The notes under the pieces: generated by a model
What the model was told of the DNA's origin: nothing
What the model saw: only the letters and a program-made list of their open reading frames with translations
The model's database searches: none
Shown: piece by piece, positions 1-12,412 of the stretch
How positions within the stretch are numbered: the first letter of the stretch is position 1
Layout: each line of letters starts with the position of its first letter
Made by a program: the position numbers and the translations under genes
Source of the DNA: Siphonodentalium dalli
Lineage: Eukaryota; Mollusca; Scaphopoda; Gadilida; Siphonodentaliidae
Length of the DNA stretch: 64,000 bases
NCBI GenBank assembly: GCA_032622095.1
Contig: CP136068.1
Location: 132,501,989-132,565,988 of the forward strand
Reading direction: 5' to 3'

Positions 1-490
1 ACTGAGTGAATAGAATCATAATGCCCAATTATATGAATAATCTCCCGGACAACTGTTAACCAACAGACTGGCACAGCATTCACACGTGTTTATCGACATT
101 ACATGTAAATAACGATTAACGTAATTAAATAAATAAATAATTACCATTGTTTTTCGAAGTCCAACATAACTCATTTGTTCGAAAATCCATTCGGAATTCG
201 CGCAGAAACAAAACGTTCTCTAAGAATCTTCGTATCGCCGTGTCGAATGAGACAAAATGAAAACAAATTTGTTTAGTGTAAGATATCCCCACTGCACCGG
301 AGACATGTATTTATCACATAATTTGGCCATAAAAGCAGTTTCATAATTATCGGTAATAGACACGTTTAATATCAGCGCGTGCGATGACGTCACGGCGTTC
401 TTCAAATAACTTGCGATCGCTGTAGTTTATGATTGTTGTTTTCGATGATTATTTCGCGTTGCTTCGGGTTTATTTGATCATGTGATAAAA
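1..490. other. Non-genic AT-rich sequence
   Basis: No open frame with recognisable protein features was found on either strand. The only short frames are uncharacteristic and unsupported. I see no repeat shared with the rest of the window. Confidence 0.5.
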
Positions 491-637
491 GGTATCTCAC
501 ACTCGTCCTATTTTATACGTAATTTATCAACATCGTCCTCTAAATTCTATTTGAGCCTCGGTAAACCTCGGCTCAAATCGAATTTAGTGAACTCGGTTGA
601 TAAATTCCGTATAAAATAGAAACTCATGTGAGATCCT
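491..637. repeat. Imperfect palindrome (foldback), about 70-bp arms
   Basis: The left arm starting GGTATCTCACACTCG is matched in reverse complement by the right arm ending CATGTGAGATCCTC. Matching continues inward through TATTTTATACG and AATTTATCAAC to the centre near GAGCCTCGGTAAACC. Whole-unit palindromes of this kind are typical of foldback MITEs. No transposase is present. Confidence 0.75.
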
Positions 638-764
638 CTATCTTAATATCAGTCTGTAAATATCATTCTGTATTTTTCAATATTCATTTGCAATTATGAG
701 AATAAAGCACCAATCAAACTGATGTAAACAGCAAACACGCACACGATTGGACAGCGAAATATAC

Positions 765-1355
765 TTAAAAGGGTACTGTACGCCATTTTCATTAAATTTC
801 CGGTGACAACAACGATCTAATATCGATAATATATAGAAACATAAGTAATTTGAGTCGAAGATGTATTCTGTAAACGCTCAGGTTAATAGGCTATCTTAAA
901 ATTTAATAATTTAAAAGTTAATAATTTGATATAAATTGAATTTATGACTGGAGCCATAAAATGGCGTCAATTAAATTACGAATTACCGTAATCAAAAACA
1001 GTAATTGAGGGATACTGGATTGTTAAACCGATCGCACACACGATCGCTTAAAATATTATGATGATACGGGGAGAACACTCAAGCCACTCACTGACTAGCG
1101 ACGATACAATAACTTAAATGATTATATGGGACTAGTATGCATATAATATAACTTTTATTTGATTCATTTGGTTGAAAACTTTACAAAAATTACTCGACAA
1201 CGACAATTTGTATTTTTGCATTCCGGTAAATTTGTCATCCGTAACATGACTTCGTACTCAACAGACTCTCAAATAATGGAAAAATTGTTACCTTATTCTC
1301 CGACTCGGAGACTATAGAAACCAACAACAACATTTGGCGTACAGTACCCCTTTAA
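765..1355. mobile_element. TTAA-flanked MITE, about 583 bp, no coding capacity
   Basis: The element starts AAGGGTACTGTACGCCA just after TTAA (765-768) and ends TGGCGTACAGTACCCCT just before TTAA (1352-1355). The inverted termini match over about 17 bp. Duplicated TTAA target sites are the hallmark of piggyBac and Kolobok-type transposons. The interior has no frame for a transposase, so this is non-autonomous. The ends resemble the TTAA elements at 20558, 45580 and 52751. Confidence 0.75.
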
Positions 1356-2082
1356 TAGGGGTTCACTATTACATAGCGACTGATATTAAAGCGCAATAAC
1401 AATTTATGTGGCACGCGAGGTTAGGATTGACGCTAGGATTATTGACGAAATAACATAGTTGTTTGAAGAAGTGCTTTTAAAGCGCGTTCCCCTGACCCCC
1501 CCCCCCCCCCGTAAGCACACCCACACAATAGACTTATAGTTTACCAAAGTTTGATCAATTGTGGTGTTGTAATTTATTTCATACAAATGTCCGTGTACCT
1601 CGATTACGTATATTTTGCTATCTAATCGTGTTCGTATTAGGTGATGTAAATGGTTAGATCGCTGTTAGTTTCTCTCTAACGTGGAAAACATGCATGCAAA
1701 GGAGGTTGAACAGAACGTTTAACGTTCTACCACTTTTAGTAGTTTCTGAGAATATAGATTCAATATAAAAGTATTGATCGACCCGCATTGATTTCAGAAA
1801 AGATGTTTGAAGCAGGAAGAAGTGCTTATATTTGACAATAGTTGATAAATGCACATGAAATTACATATATTTACAAGGCATACGTGGCCCATATACATGT
1901 AACAAGCATTGCGAGTATTTTCCAACCTAAGTTTATCAGCGATCTGTTGCAAAAAAAGGTTATTGTGTCAGATCACGTTTAAACATCTTTTGGAATTTGA
2001 TACACGCAATGACATTAAGCGTTTACAGCTACATGTTACGCAAGATCAAAACTGTTAATTAGAATTTGAACAGCGCATTCTA
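1356..2082. other. Intergenic region 3' of receptor gene A
   Basis: This is downstream sequence of the minus-strand receptor gene. It contains a run of about 15 C residues near 1496-1511. A possible minus-strand AATAAA lies near 1573-1578, too distant (about 500 bp) to be assigned with confidence. No other feature is seen. Confidence 0.4.
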
Positions 2083-3360
2083 TTACGACGAAACGATAAG
2101 GAAATACACGATGTACAAAAACATTGTCATAGAAAAGCAAACATAGAATATAATGTTATTAATTTTTTTCGTCAGTTGAATGCACATTGTTTTCTGGCGA
2201 TCGCGTTCGTTATCGGGTTCTCCGTCCAGTTGTCCGTCATTGATATGTGTGTCAGCAAGCTTTTCTAATTGTGTACCTTTTCCCACCACTTCTGGCTCGC
2301 CCGGGCCAGTGAATTTCGGACATTGTCCACATGCACAGAGTTTGAAGATCCTCAACCCAGGATGGTCTTGTCTATTGAAACGAACCACCAATATATTAAT
2401 GAGCAATGAGACAACCATGATTATTTTCTGTAGAACAACAATAACCGACAAGCAAGGCATTTGATCTGATCCCTTAGGAACTATTCCGATGATATAAGTA
2501 ATGTAAACAGTCCATGATAGAAATAACGTCACGCAGAGTCCAACTCTGCCACCATTGTCGTACGGCAGCAAGAAAACGAAACTGTTCATCAACGATAAAC
2601 ACATGATTGGGATGATGAGGTTTAAAATATAGAACTTTGGCCGTCGCTTGATGTTCAGTTCTAACGACAGCGACTTGGGTCGCGTGTCGATACATACTGT
2701 TTTTAGTAAATTCCATTCAGTGTTCATAACATAGTAATCTGGTGTGGAGTCTGTCTCGTCCGTGCAATTGTACCACAGCATGTGCTCAAAGTGGGTGTTG
2801 TCAGGAAAATTCACCCTGCAGAACTGGGTGTCGAATGGGAACTTATTCAAATCGAATGTACACGGAACAGTTAACACTAGTTCTATCCCGAAGATATGCC
2901 TCCCTGCTGAATTTATTTCCACCCTCATGTGTTCCCATCCTGTTCTCTGGATACTAGCAAGAACAAGAGGCGGAACCCAAATATCCTCCGCTTCCTTCGT
3001 GATGTATTTTGCATTGCTGTAAATAACCGAATCCCAACGCAAACGATTATCAGACCACCGAATCAACAAACCGATCTTTAACTTGACGGTCTGTTTCGTA
3101 GAATCCACGTCAATTATCCTTTTGATTGACGTAGTCACTCCCACTTCTTCTTTACTGTGGTTGTGGTCCCAAACTTCTTTCGTGTACCCGCCGCATTGGA
3201 ACAGGTGGTGATGTAGGTCTGTTTTCGTATAGGTTCCATTCGTAGGAGCGTCATACCCGAACCTACACGTCGGTTCAGAAGTGACACAAATAATACTGGT
3301 GACATAACTCCAAAATGATAAGGACAAACTGTTCCGGTATATCGTATGTTGGCCCATCAT
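2083..3360 (-). CDS. Divergent Cys-loop ligand-gated ion channel subunit (nicotinic receptor-like), intronless
   Basis: This is a pentameric ligand-gated channel subunit of the plasma membrane. The single 425-codon frame is read from ATG at 3360; the frame is open further upstream but without a better start. A hydrophobic N-terminus (about 11-27) could be a signal peptide. The ligand-binding domain has the W-x-D-type strand (W102, W109) and a Cys-loop C167 to C181 with exactly 13 residues between. Four membrane segments follow: M1 about 242-266, M2 271-295, M3 304-328 and M4 401-423. The M3-M4 loop is short and has a Cys cluster near 342-347. Unusual points: loop A reads WVPP rather than the usual WxPD, loop C has one Cys (C223) rather than a vicinal pair, and M2 begins GGRVGL without the Glu of cation-selective nicotinic subunits. 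Agonist and ion selectivity are therefore unknown. The paralogue is at 22247-23611. Lack of introns suggests retroposition or a lineage-specific intronless expansion. Confidence 0.88.
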   Translation of the reverse strand: MMGQHTIYRNSLSLSFWSYVTSIICVTSEPTCRFGYDAPTNGTYTKTDLHHHLFQCGGYTKEVWDHNHSKEEVGVTTSIKRIIDVDSTKQTVKLKIGLLIRWSDNRLRWDSVIYSNAKYITKEAEDIWVPPLVLASIQRTGWEHMRVEINSAGRHIFGIELVLTVPCTFDLNKFPFDTQFCRVNFPDNTHFEHMLWYNCTDETDSTPDYYVMNTEWNLLKTVCIDTRPKSLSLELNIKRRPKFYILNLIIPIMCLSLMNSFVFLLPYDNGGRVGLCVTLFLSWTVYITYIIGIVPKGSDQMPCLSVIVVLQKIIMVVSLLINILVVRFNRQDHPGLRIFKLCACGQCPKFTGPGEPEVVGKGTQLEKLADTHINDGQLDGEPDNERDRQKTMCIQLTKKINNIIFYVCFSMTMFLYIVYFLIVSS

Positions 3361-4078
3361 GGCTAAACAACCAACGACCCCTACGGCTGGTGATATGCAG
3401 AAAGACCTGCAACAGCATATAGTGATTCTCAAATATTTATGTAGTTAGGTTCGTGCGGAACACTGTATAATCCTAATTAAACTAGTTAGTCGGGATTTCC
3501 TAACAGTAGGTAGAGTGCTGCTGTTGTGAGACCAATAAGACGTCAGACTATGAGCTTATCCGCAGACGCATGCAGCATGAGTGCATTGTGGGCATGCACT
3601 TACTCGCACATATATTCTCTGCATATATGCATATTATCTGACATGCAGATGTGAATTGATTTTATATAGACGGCAATTTATATATGGAATAAATACATGC
3701 ACGGCCGTCAGTCAATGTGGAGTCACAATTCAAGGATCGACATGCATTATGCTTAGTCTGCATTTCTCTACGATCAATACATGCATATTGTGTAGCATGC
3801 CCTGGATGTTCCCATTGATTAAAACAAACTTGATTATTCATTTATTTAGAATATAATTCACGGCAACAGAGTCGCACAAAAGAACAGACGTGTGTCATTG
3901 AAAACACCAAGACAGAAGAGTCCCGCCATAGGAAACCAGACATGAATACACCGAGGGGGATACATCCATGTATGGAATAGTCCATGTAATGTACAATATG
4001 TATCAGGGCCCGGAATATACGTCACTGTTGTATTCTCTAACCCATCGAAGCAGACGTTCTGATTTTTTCATTTGAACA
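3361..4078. other. Intergenic region 5' of receptor gene A
   Basis: This is the presumed promoter side of the minus-strand receptor gene. No confident TATA box or other element is seen. The stretch has several TGCATGC/GCATATATGC-like short palindromes around 3565-3650 but no gene. Confidence 0.4.
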
Positions 4079-4222
4079 TATTCATTGTAACCCACAATAT
4101 ACAATATATATTACACAGATGATATATAATAATGATGATATGTGTGTGGGCACAGAGGATTGGAGCACAAGTTGCCGAACTTATCGGAGGTCCTCTCCCC
4201 TGGCATTCAATTAGTAATATAT
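4079..4222 (+). repeat. Interspersed repeat, inverted copy at 24229-24366
   Basis: The segment runs from AACCCACAATATACAATATA through GGGCACAGAGGATTGGAGCAC to CTGGCATTCAATTAGTAAT. Its reverse complement, clearly diverged, is found at 24229-24366. Both lie about 600-700 bp 5' of a receptor gene but in opposite orientations relative to the gene. No terminal inverted repeat or coding capacity is seen; it could be a SINE or MITE fragment. Confidence 0.6.
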
Positions 4223-6555
4223 TTAGTTATCGGAGATGGTTTTTAATTCAGATGTATTGTAGAAGTTACTGAGCGGCTATGTTCTCGCAGATTTGGGTAA
4301 GAGAAACTCTAGTGAGAGAGAATTATGATAATTATGAGATTAAGATAAACGGTCTGTCGATGCGATAAATGTTTGTACTGTCTCAAACAGGCGCACATTA
4401 AGCTTTTCACTGTAGTGATTTACACCAATAGACCCTCGGATAGCTACTATATGGATAATTGTTGCATGAGTGAGGGACATAATTGATACCTATCTCCTTG
4501 TATTTTCGGTTATTAACAGGGGGGGGGGGGCAGGAAAACATTTCCATACACAACGCTGAATTTTGTTTTTTGCAGCACTTTGGACCCCCACCCCCCCCCC
4601 CTCTTTGTGCAAACAAAATATTTTTTTCCACTCATGGTTTTGGGACCCCCCCTTTCCAGTCACATTTGAATGAAATTTATCAGCTGGAAAGCCATTATAG
4701 GCAAAAACATCAGGGTGTAGAATGTCCAGTGAAGGTGACTGATGTTAAGAAACAGAGAATGGTTAAATTAGAATGAACATATATAATAATTATCAGTCAT
4801 TTGTAATTTGACATATTCTGTTTTTTCAAGCATCATCCAACTTTGGTGTACTTTCGCCACCAGTTAAACTCAATACTAATAAATTATAACTATGAGCACA
4901 AGCAATACATTCATGAGATTAAAAACATTTATCATGAAAAACTCAATACAACCAGCTGACACAACCAGTGAAACAACTTTAAAAAAATATTTTATCTAAT
5001 TATTTATTCCAGATTTGCACTGGACTTTGTGTAATGTGCTTTTATCCATGAAATGCACTCGTGTTTACTTTATATATATTTTTAAAGTTGCTAGTTAAAG
5101 TGAAGTTGTAAACACACAACACACTCTGACACACCGGAAAATGATATGCTGCCCAGGTTGAGATGGGGTTTTCTAGATAAATGTTTTAAATCTCACATGA
5201 GTGTATTGCTTGTGCTGAGACAGTTCAGCTCTTTTTGTTATGCAGTATTTCATAAAGTGTATGTCCTATATATTTCCATTGGAAGTGTGTCCTTATAAGT
5301 GTTTTGACTGGTGGTATTAATATAGTTTCCTATGAACGATCCACTCCGATCTTATTGGATTTAATGGAGGCAGATGTAGCAGTGACTTTCGATGCAAAAT
5401 GTATCAGATATACATTGTATTCATTTTCATTTTATCATCGATGTCGTTCAACTGACATTTCTAAATTGAATTTTGAAAAACGTTAAAGCTGATTGAAGAA
5501 TTATTTAAGTTAATTTAAACTCAGGTGAAGTTTCAATTATTGTTGTGCAAAGTGATTTACAAAATCTTTATCTAATCTGGATTAAGAAATGAATGAGTTT
5601 AACAAGAAACTTTGGTTACATTTTCTGGTACAAAATTACCCAAGTATTTCAGACTAGACACTTATCAAACTGTTTCTTGCCTGTTTTACAATATGCAGTG
5701 TACGTAGTTAGATGGATCATTTTAATATTAACAATAGCTAAATGGTTGTAGAATAGCGCATATAAATAAATAATATCTCATTATTTCACAAGTGAAAGAC
5801 AGTCATGTTTTACTAAGAAAATGCTATTGAGACTGATAGAGATCCATGTGAATGTCTGTTCATTAATAATTGGGTATGTAACACTGCAGCACTTTTGTCT
5901 TTTATAGTATTAGTAACTTTGTACCAGAAACATGTTTATAGATTAGAGAACAGGCATGTTCTACATTTATATTACACATAATTTCAGTATCATATCAGGT
6001 AATGTGATATTTATTTTACTTACTGAAGTTTATGTGGTTTATTTGTCTTTAGAGTTCATTATAATATATTTACATACCAAGTGGTTATCCAACCCAGGTG
6101 GGCCAGCGCAGTTAAAAATTTCACGAAGGTTTACTTAGTATTAGAAGGGACCAAATAATCAAAACATTCTGAGGCCAACCTGACCACAGATAACTGTACC
6201 TAGTATCGTGTGTGTACACTAGATGTGTTATTTAGATCATAACACATCAAACAATCATTATATAGACTAAACAGCTTGTAATCATGTCAAAAAAGGGCAA
6301 AATGAAAAAATTTGCAAGCACCAGAAAACACCGGAAAAAACGTGTTTTCAAGAGCTGCGACCCCCCACCCCCGGCCTTGTGTCGGAATTTTTTTGCACGA
6401 CCTCCCCCCTGTTATTAATATGAGTTTTTAACAATTAGTAATACTTGAATGTGCATTGTGAAATTCCACAGCACATGTACCTGTTTATCGCGTTAGACAA
6501 ACTTTTATATATGTTTTAAACAGATATAAAACAAACAAAAAACACTTTAGATTAG
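4223..6555. other. Long non-genic stretch with G/C homopolymer tracts
   Basis: No coding region is supported. Runs of G near 4521-4531, of C near 4585-4600 and a C-rich patch near 6360-6370 and 6402-6410 lie in sequence resembling parts of the 14-15.4 kb duplication (ATTTTAGTTGCGG-like and CCCCGGC...GGAATTTTTTT-like blocks). The rest is ordinary AT-rich DNA. Confidence 0.4.
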
Positions 6556-6559
6556 ATTA

Positions 6560-6824
6560 TTGATCGGTGACGTAATGTATGTTCCCGCTGCTGTGTATAG
6601 TCGTAGGTCTAGTTATAGAGGTTGACATGTCTGGTAAATACCATTACATACCTATACTACTGCAAGAGATAGAGGATGAAAGACACTTTCTGAAGAGCTG
6701 CCCTCTATACACAGACCTAAGTTCCCACCTCCTGAATTATATTCCCGTAAATATTTCTATTACTATTCGTCCTGTCAAAATACGAGAACTGTGGCCTAAC
6801 CTAGACAACATTTTTACATAATTT
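6560..6824 (+). pseudogene. Relic of the C-terminal end of a non-LTR retrotransposon polyprotein
   Basis: The frame ending at 6821 contains GKYHYIPILLQEIEDERHFL followed by KSCPLY. This matches the conserved pattern at the extreme C-terminus of many animal LINE polyproteins, after the reverse transcriptase, where a short Cys/His knuckle of the form (I/V)EDE-x-HFL-x2-CP-x-Y is found. The first Cys pair of the knuckle is not recognisable and no upstream reverse transcriptase is visible. This is a short decayed 3' fragment. The following sequence to about 6900 may be its 3' UTR. Confidence 0.55.
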
Positions 6825-8635
6825 AAATTATGTTCATGGTGTGCGGGGACCCTTTTCACACCACATAGATAACATCCTCTGGAAGATCTGTGTGCACAAT
6901 ATGAAAACTGACATCGGGTCTGGCACTACCCATGTGAGTTTTCGGTAGATTCTAGTTAGGGGTATATAGGGATTTTAAATAAACGTACCAACATAACGTA
7001 TGATTGGAGTACGGGGCCATGCGTCATAATTATCCTGTATCAAAATGATGGAAATTAATTTCTAATTGCATCACGACTGGAGATGAAGCTGATATCACTT
7101 TACTGTAGAGGTCACAAGGGTAAAACAGGTCACAGAGTGGAAAAAACATAATAAATCACGTATGTATGTAGCAATGCTTATTATACTATGCAACGTAAAA
7201 AACACACACAAACACATCTCTGCAATAGATTAGCACACCATCGAACAAGGTCAAAGAGACGGTACATCGTTTATATAAGGCTAATTTTCCTGCTGATACC
7301 AAACCTGGTTCTTAGTATAACAGCAACAAATTTAAAGTTATGAAATCCCAATTATTATGTTTCAAGCATATTTATGTTGTTTGGTATAACAAATATTGAT
7401 TTTCTTTTTTTTTAGCTATATTTTAAATGATAATAATTATGTTGTTTACAAAATATTATTCTATATGATTTATTATAAGTGTCTTGAATAAATTATTGAT
7501 ATTGAATTGAAAAGGAAATCAAGGACACGCGGGATTTGCATGCAGTCATCGAGCCAACCAAAGATTATGACCTGGTAACACAGATAAGTACAAAATAGTC
7601 AAGCCAAACATAACTACATTCTATATCACCTCACTTTGAGTGGCAAGTAGTCTGAACGACACTATTTTCTCACAAACCAGCACTGATCTCCCGAAAACCA
7701 GCATATTATATGCTTATAATATAAATTGATTTAGGTAGATTATCTGCTTAGATTCGCCTCATATTGAGTCGATAATGTGCTGAAAATTAGGACATTTTAG
7801 TCATATTATCGATTCATAATGAGGCGATTCTAAGCTGATTTTGTGAGCACAATACAATGACACAAATAAGTTGACTCGCGACTTTTCAGGTGTACGCTCT
7901 TTAACATGTGTTTTCACTGTGGCCAGGGCCATAAACGAAATAGCGGTAAGAGTCCATTATCTGCTTATTTCAGAATCAAATAATCACATTTATGTACCCA
8001 TTTCACACTATAGGTCGATTATGTGCGTATTTATGCGAAGATATGTTGCACAAACGGACTCATTGTCCACAATTCTGCGAAAGGGTTTTTGGAATGTCCG
8101 AATAATTTACAACCACTATAAGCTATTCGCGATACTTACCAGTAGTTGTTCATTATGAGAAATGAATCAATTGTTTAATTATTCACTCAATTATAACAAA
8201 ACCAAACTCCTACACATTTAAAATTATTGTATTAATTGGGTTATGTCTCTTTCAGCATGGAGGCGCGGACTCAGTGTGAGTGTTCGCTGCTTCAAATTCG
8301 CTTGCTTGTGAGCGTGAATAAATTTGAATTTATTATCGAAATGGCCATGTATCGATTGAAATGGCAGAATGAGATGTACTACAGTGTAAGCTCAGATCAA
8401 GTTTGACAATCTGTCCCGATTTTCGCTCATATTGAAACAGCACTGACCTATACCATTATATTGGAACAACACAGTGCACTTCCTCCTAAATTAATGTGAC
8501 CATGCGATTACTGGTATACTAAATGTATATTATTCTATATTTCAGAAAAATGGAAGCACGGACTCAGTCACAAACACCCGATAAGGTCGGACTGTGGTAA
8601 AATACTTTTCTTTAAAGAAGTATTAGCCTTCAGTA
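6825..8635. other. Non-genic stretch with one imperfect palindrome
   Basis: No gene is supported. An imperfect inverted repeat spans about 7745-7845: AGATTCGCCTCATATTGAGT on the left pairs with TCATAATGAGGCGATTCTAA on the right. Two short passages near 8260 and 8555 share ATGGAGGCGCGGACTCAGT-like text (…GGAAGCACGGACTCAGT…), suggesting a diverged tandem duplication of about 295 bp. Confidence 0.4.
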
Positions 8636-8990
8636 CACTGCCAAAAATAATTTCTTAATAAGATATAATTACTTGAAACAAGATAAACAATTTCCTGAAA
8701 CAGGAAAATAAATCTTATTTTGAGAAATATACACCTCAAGTCTGCTACATCAAGAAAATTTAAGAAACTCCCACCAGACAAGAGATAGTTTTCTCAAAAA
8801 AGATAGATTTTAGTCTTGAAACAAGAAATAATTATTTTATTTGAGATACAATTTCCTTACTAAGAAAATGGCTTCAAAAATTAAATATATATTTCTTGTT
8901 TCAAGATTTTTTTTCTAAGTTAAGAAATATTTAAAGAAAATATAGAAAATATTTCTAAACTAAGAATTAATTGTTATGTACAAATTACTG
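8636..8990. repeat. AT-rich element with CACTGCCAAAAATA end and AAGAAA/CTTGAAACAAG motifs
   Basis: It begins CACTGCCAAAAATAATTTC and is filled with recurring short motifs such as CTTGAAACAAGA, TAAGAAAAT and TTTCTTGTTTCAAG. The same terminus, inverted, ends a similar segment at 21060-21668. Elements of this look are common in aquatic animal genomes as non-autonomous DNA transposons. The second terminus is not clear here, so the exact type is not assigned. Confidence 0.5.
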
Positions 8991-9059
8991 CTGTATTGGA
9001 ATAACTGTAAAAGTCCAATGAGAGCAAAATTGTGATCAAAATGTTATGGTATACATTGG

Positions 9060-9310
9060 AAAAGGTCCAACATGTTGATTAAATATTCTGAAAATCATAT
9101 TCATACTTAAATATTTGAACTAATACTACAGCTAGGATTATATACTTTTGTTGACAAATCACTTTAACAGTTATGTTTACATAACAATAGTTTCATCAGA
9201 TGAAATTTTGTTATTGGAGAACTGTCAGTAAGTTTTTATCTATTCCTCAATGTTCTTAATGGATGGTGACCTTTATACAATTTTATTAAAATAATTTTGG
9301 CACATTATAG
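9060..9310 (+). repeat. Interspersed repeat, second copy at about 17890-18150
   Basis: Shared text includes TTTTGTTGACAAATCACTTT, AACAGTTATGTTTACATA and GTTATTGGAGAACTGTCA, followed in both places by TTGGCA(C)AT...TA. It lies just before the 375-bp tandem array here and just after degenerate hairpins in the other copy. No coding potential is seen. Confidence 0.55.
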
Positions 9311-9389
9311 TGGGTTCCATTGAGGAGGTCGTCCCTTGAAATCTCCAGCTGACGGTATATCTGCCCCCCCCCAGAACTAGACAAACCTC

Positions 9390-11290
9390 TCTGATGCCCA
9401 CTTGCATTGAACCACTTAAACCTGTACCACAAGCTGGCAGACACCCCTTCCTATAAGGTTGGAAGACGCTATAAATTTGAAACCAAGGGCATTTCCTCAG
9501 AGTTGACTCTCTTGAATGATGAAAGGAAGCCCAAATGGAGCCACCTATTGCATGTTTATAAAACGAAAAACACTATATGTTAGCAGAGTGCATGTCTCAA
9601 TAAAACAATAAAATATCTAATTTATCCATAGTTGAATTTCATTCGGCTTTACAGGGATGCATTCAGTATGGCCTTTAGGTAGTTTCCAGACTATTTTAAG
9701 GAAAATATCCATCAAATGATGTATTCTACTTTGCTTTGTATACAAACATGCATGCAATGACCATAAGAAATGTTAATTTATTGGCAAATATGTTCATCTG
9801 ATAAGAAGTAATAACATTTGAGGTCTGAGACCATATCAGGGGGCATGGTATCTTAGAACTAATGGAATTTCTTCATATTTGACTCTCTAAATGATGAAAG
9901 GAAGCACAATGCAGCCATCATTTGCTCCTTTAAAATGTTATACGGCTATATCTCAGCAGAATGCATGTCTCGGGTGAAATAAACAATAAAATATCCATAG
10001 CTGAATTTAATTTGGCTATACATGGATGCATACACTATTGCTTTTAGGTAGTTTCCACAGACTATTTAAAGTAAAATATCCATAAAATGATGTTTTCTAG
10101 CTTGCCCTGTACATTAAAATGCATGCAATGACCATGAGAAATGTTTAATTTATTAGTAGAGATGTCCATCTGATAAGAAATACTGCCATTTGAGGTTTGA
10201 TACACCATTTCAGCTGGCTTGGCATCTTATAAATTTGAAATAAGGGAATCTCTTCAGCTTTGACTCTCTAATTTATGGAAGAAAGCCCTAATGAGGCCAC
10301 TATTTGCATGTTTATTAAGGCTATATCTCAGCAGAATACATCTCTCTGATGAAATAAACAATAACATATCAATAGTTTAATTTCATTTGGCTATACATGG
10401 ATGCATACAATATTGCTTTTATGTAGTTTCCACAGACTATTTTAAGTAAAATATCCATCAAATGATGTTTTCTACATTGCCTTGTATATTAAAATGCATG
10501 CAATGACCATGAAAAATGTTTAATTTATTGGCAGAGATATCCATCTAATAAAGAAGTACTAACATCTGATGTTTGTGACATCAATTCAGCAGGCCAGGCA
10601 TGCTACAACTTTCAAACTAAGAGAATTTCCTCAGATTTGACTCTCTAAATGATGGAAGTTAGCCCAAAATGAAGCAACTATTTGCATGTTTATAATGTAT
10701 AAGGCTATATCTTTCCAGAAGGCATGTCTCTGATGAAATATACAATACCATATCAATAGTTTAATTTCATTTGGCTATACAGGGATGCATACAATATGGC
10801 TTTTAGGTAGTTTCCACAAAATATTTTAAGTCAAATATTCAAAATATAATGTAATCTACCTTGCCCTGTACATTAAAATCCATGCAATGATCATGAGAAA
10901 TGTTTAATTTATTGGCAGAGATATCCATCTAATAAAGAAGTACTAACATTTGATGTTTGTGACATCAATTCAGCAGGCCAGGCATGCTACAACTTTCAAA
11001 CTAAGAGAATTTCCTCAGATTTGACTCTCTAAATGATGGATGTTAGCCCAAATGAAGCAACTATTTGCATGTTTATAATGTTTAATGCTATATCTTTGCA
11101 GAAGGCATGTCTCTGATAATAAAAATAATAACATGTCTATAGTTCATAGTTCAGTTAGCTAGACAGGGTGCATAAAATATGACTTTAAGTTAGTTTAAAA
11201 AAACTAGAATATCTATCAAATGGTGTAATCTACCTTGCCCTGTGTATTAAAAGTGCATGCAATAACCTGAGAAATGTTTAGTTTATTGGC
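9390..11290 (+). repeat. Tandem array of about 375-bp units, roughly five copies
   Basis: The landmark ATGACCATGAGAAATGTTTA (with variants) recurs near 9757, 10128, 10504, 10887 and 11261, giving spacings of about 371, 376, 383 and 374 bp. Each unit also carries a TTTGACTCTCTAAATGATG block, a CATGTCTC…GAAATA block and a GGCTATACATGGATGCATA block. Units are clearly diverged. No unit has a long open frame. This is a small local satellite. Confidence 0.85.
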
Positions 11291-11302
11291 AAGCCTTGTA
11301 AA

Positions 11303-11420
11303 CCAGTACATTCTCTTATATATGATGCGATGCTCCATATGGATGACTCACATATATAAGAGAATGCTCTAACACATGGTCTTTAATGCTGCACTGGTCA
11401 GCGCAATTCCCGCCATGGTC
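11303..11420. repeat. Degenerate long-hairpin module
   Basis: TACATTCTCTTATATATG pairs with CATATATAAGAGAATG across a short loop. This is a diverged version of the hairpin found intact in the MITEs at 25250, 50739, 51960 and 56933. The downstream text CTTTAATGCTGCACTGGTCA is also found after the degenerate copy at 17655. Confidence 0.6.
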
Positions 11421-11464
11421 ATATATACATGTATGGGGGCCCTTTTCACATTTATTAATTTATT

Positions 11465-11580
11465 TACGCTTCAGCGCAAATATTTGCGCTTAAGCACAAA
11501 TATTTGCGCTTAATTGCAAATAACCTCTATCATTTGAGCTTAAGCGCAAATGTATATGCTTAAGCAGCGCAAATAAAAAT
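11465..11580. repeat. Cluster of GCGCAAATATTTGCGC palindromes
   Basis: Short palindromes of the form GCGCAAATATTTGCGCTTAA occur in close succession with single-base variants. They make a locally self-complementary patch ending near GCAGCGCAAATAAAA. No gene is present. Confidence 0.6.
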
Positions 11581-12412
11581 TAATATGCATTGATTCCCCC
11601 CCCCCTGAATTAATTTTAAATGGCACAGGCCAACACACATCACTCAAGTCTATATAGGACCACCATATGAGTAATCCCTAGATACCTTTTATGACCATGC
11701 AAATGGTATAGATCTGTGCAGAAATGACACCAGATACAGAGATGTGTTTAATTTCGTTCCGATATAACAACCGTTCCTGATATTTTGTTTACCGCCACGT
11801 CACGGGGTTTGTTCGTCCATTTTGACAATTTTTCAAGGTCGGAAATGAACTCTTCACTTGATATGATTATTCAGGTAAGTGAACTAATAAGTAAACTGTT
11901 GAAGTGTTTTCTCTTTACGACAATGTTGTTACGAGTGATATACTTAATTGAACTACGATTAAAATTGCGTGATTTATTCATATTCTTCAAATGAAATCAA
12001 CGTGAATTTTACTGTCCGTGAAATATGTACAAAATTTTAGATTACGATGATCGGGTTGTGATATGTTATGATTTGTCATGTTAAAATAGTAACATCTGAT
12101 GGACTATGATTATACGGCATTGATCATTCGTATATATATGTACCCCTACACAATATTCGCAAAACTTGGAAACTTTGCAAAAATGTTTTTTATTAAATTA
12201 TAATTTGTGCTTAATTTCTATGCTATATAAAAGGAAAGTATTCCGTGAATGGGAATCTTTACTCTGCAAAATCAAATTATGGCATAAAGCCATAATTGCT
12301 GTGTATTATCGGTCGATATTAATATGACAATACTAGTTGGAAGACCAAAAGGTCACATTTATTGAAAATATAACTTAAAAGGCAATTGTATATAACGGTA
12401 TGGAGCTCCGAT
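11581..12412. other. Non-genic stretch
   Basis: No supported gene or recognised repeat. A run of nine or more C residues lies near 11595-11605. Confidence 0.4.
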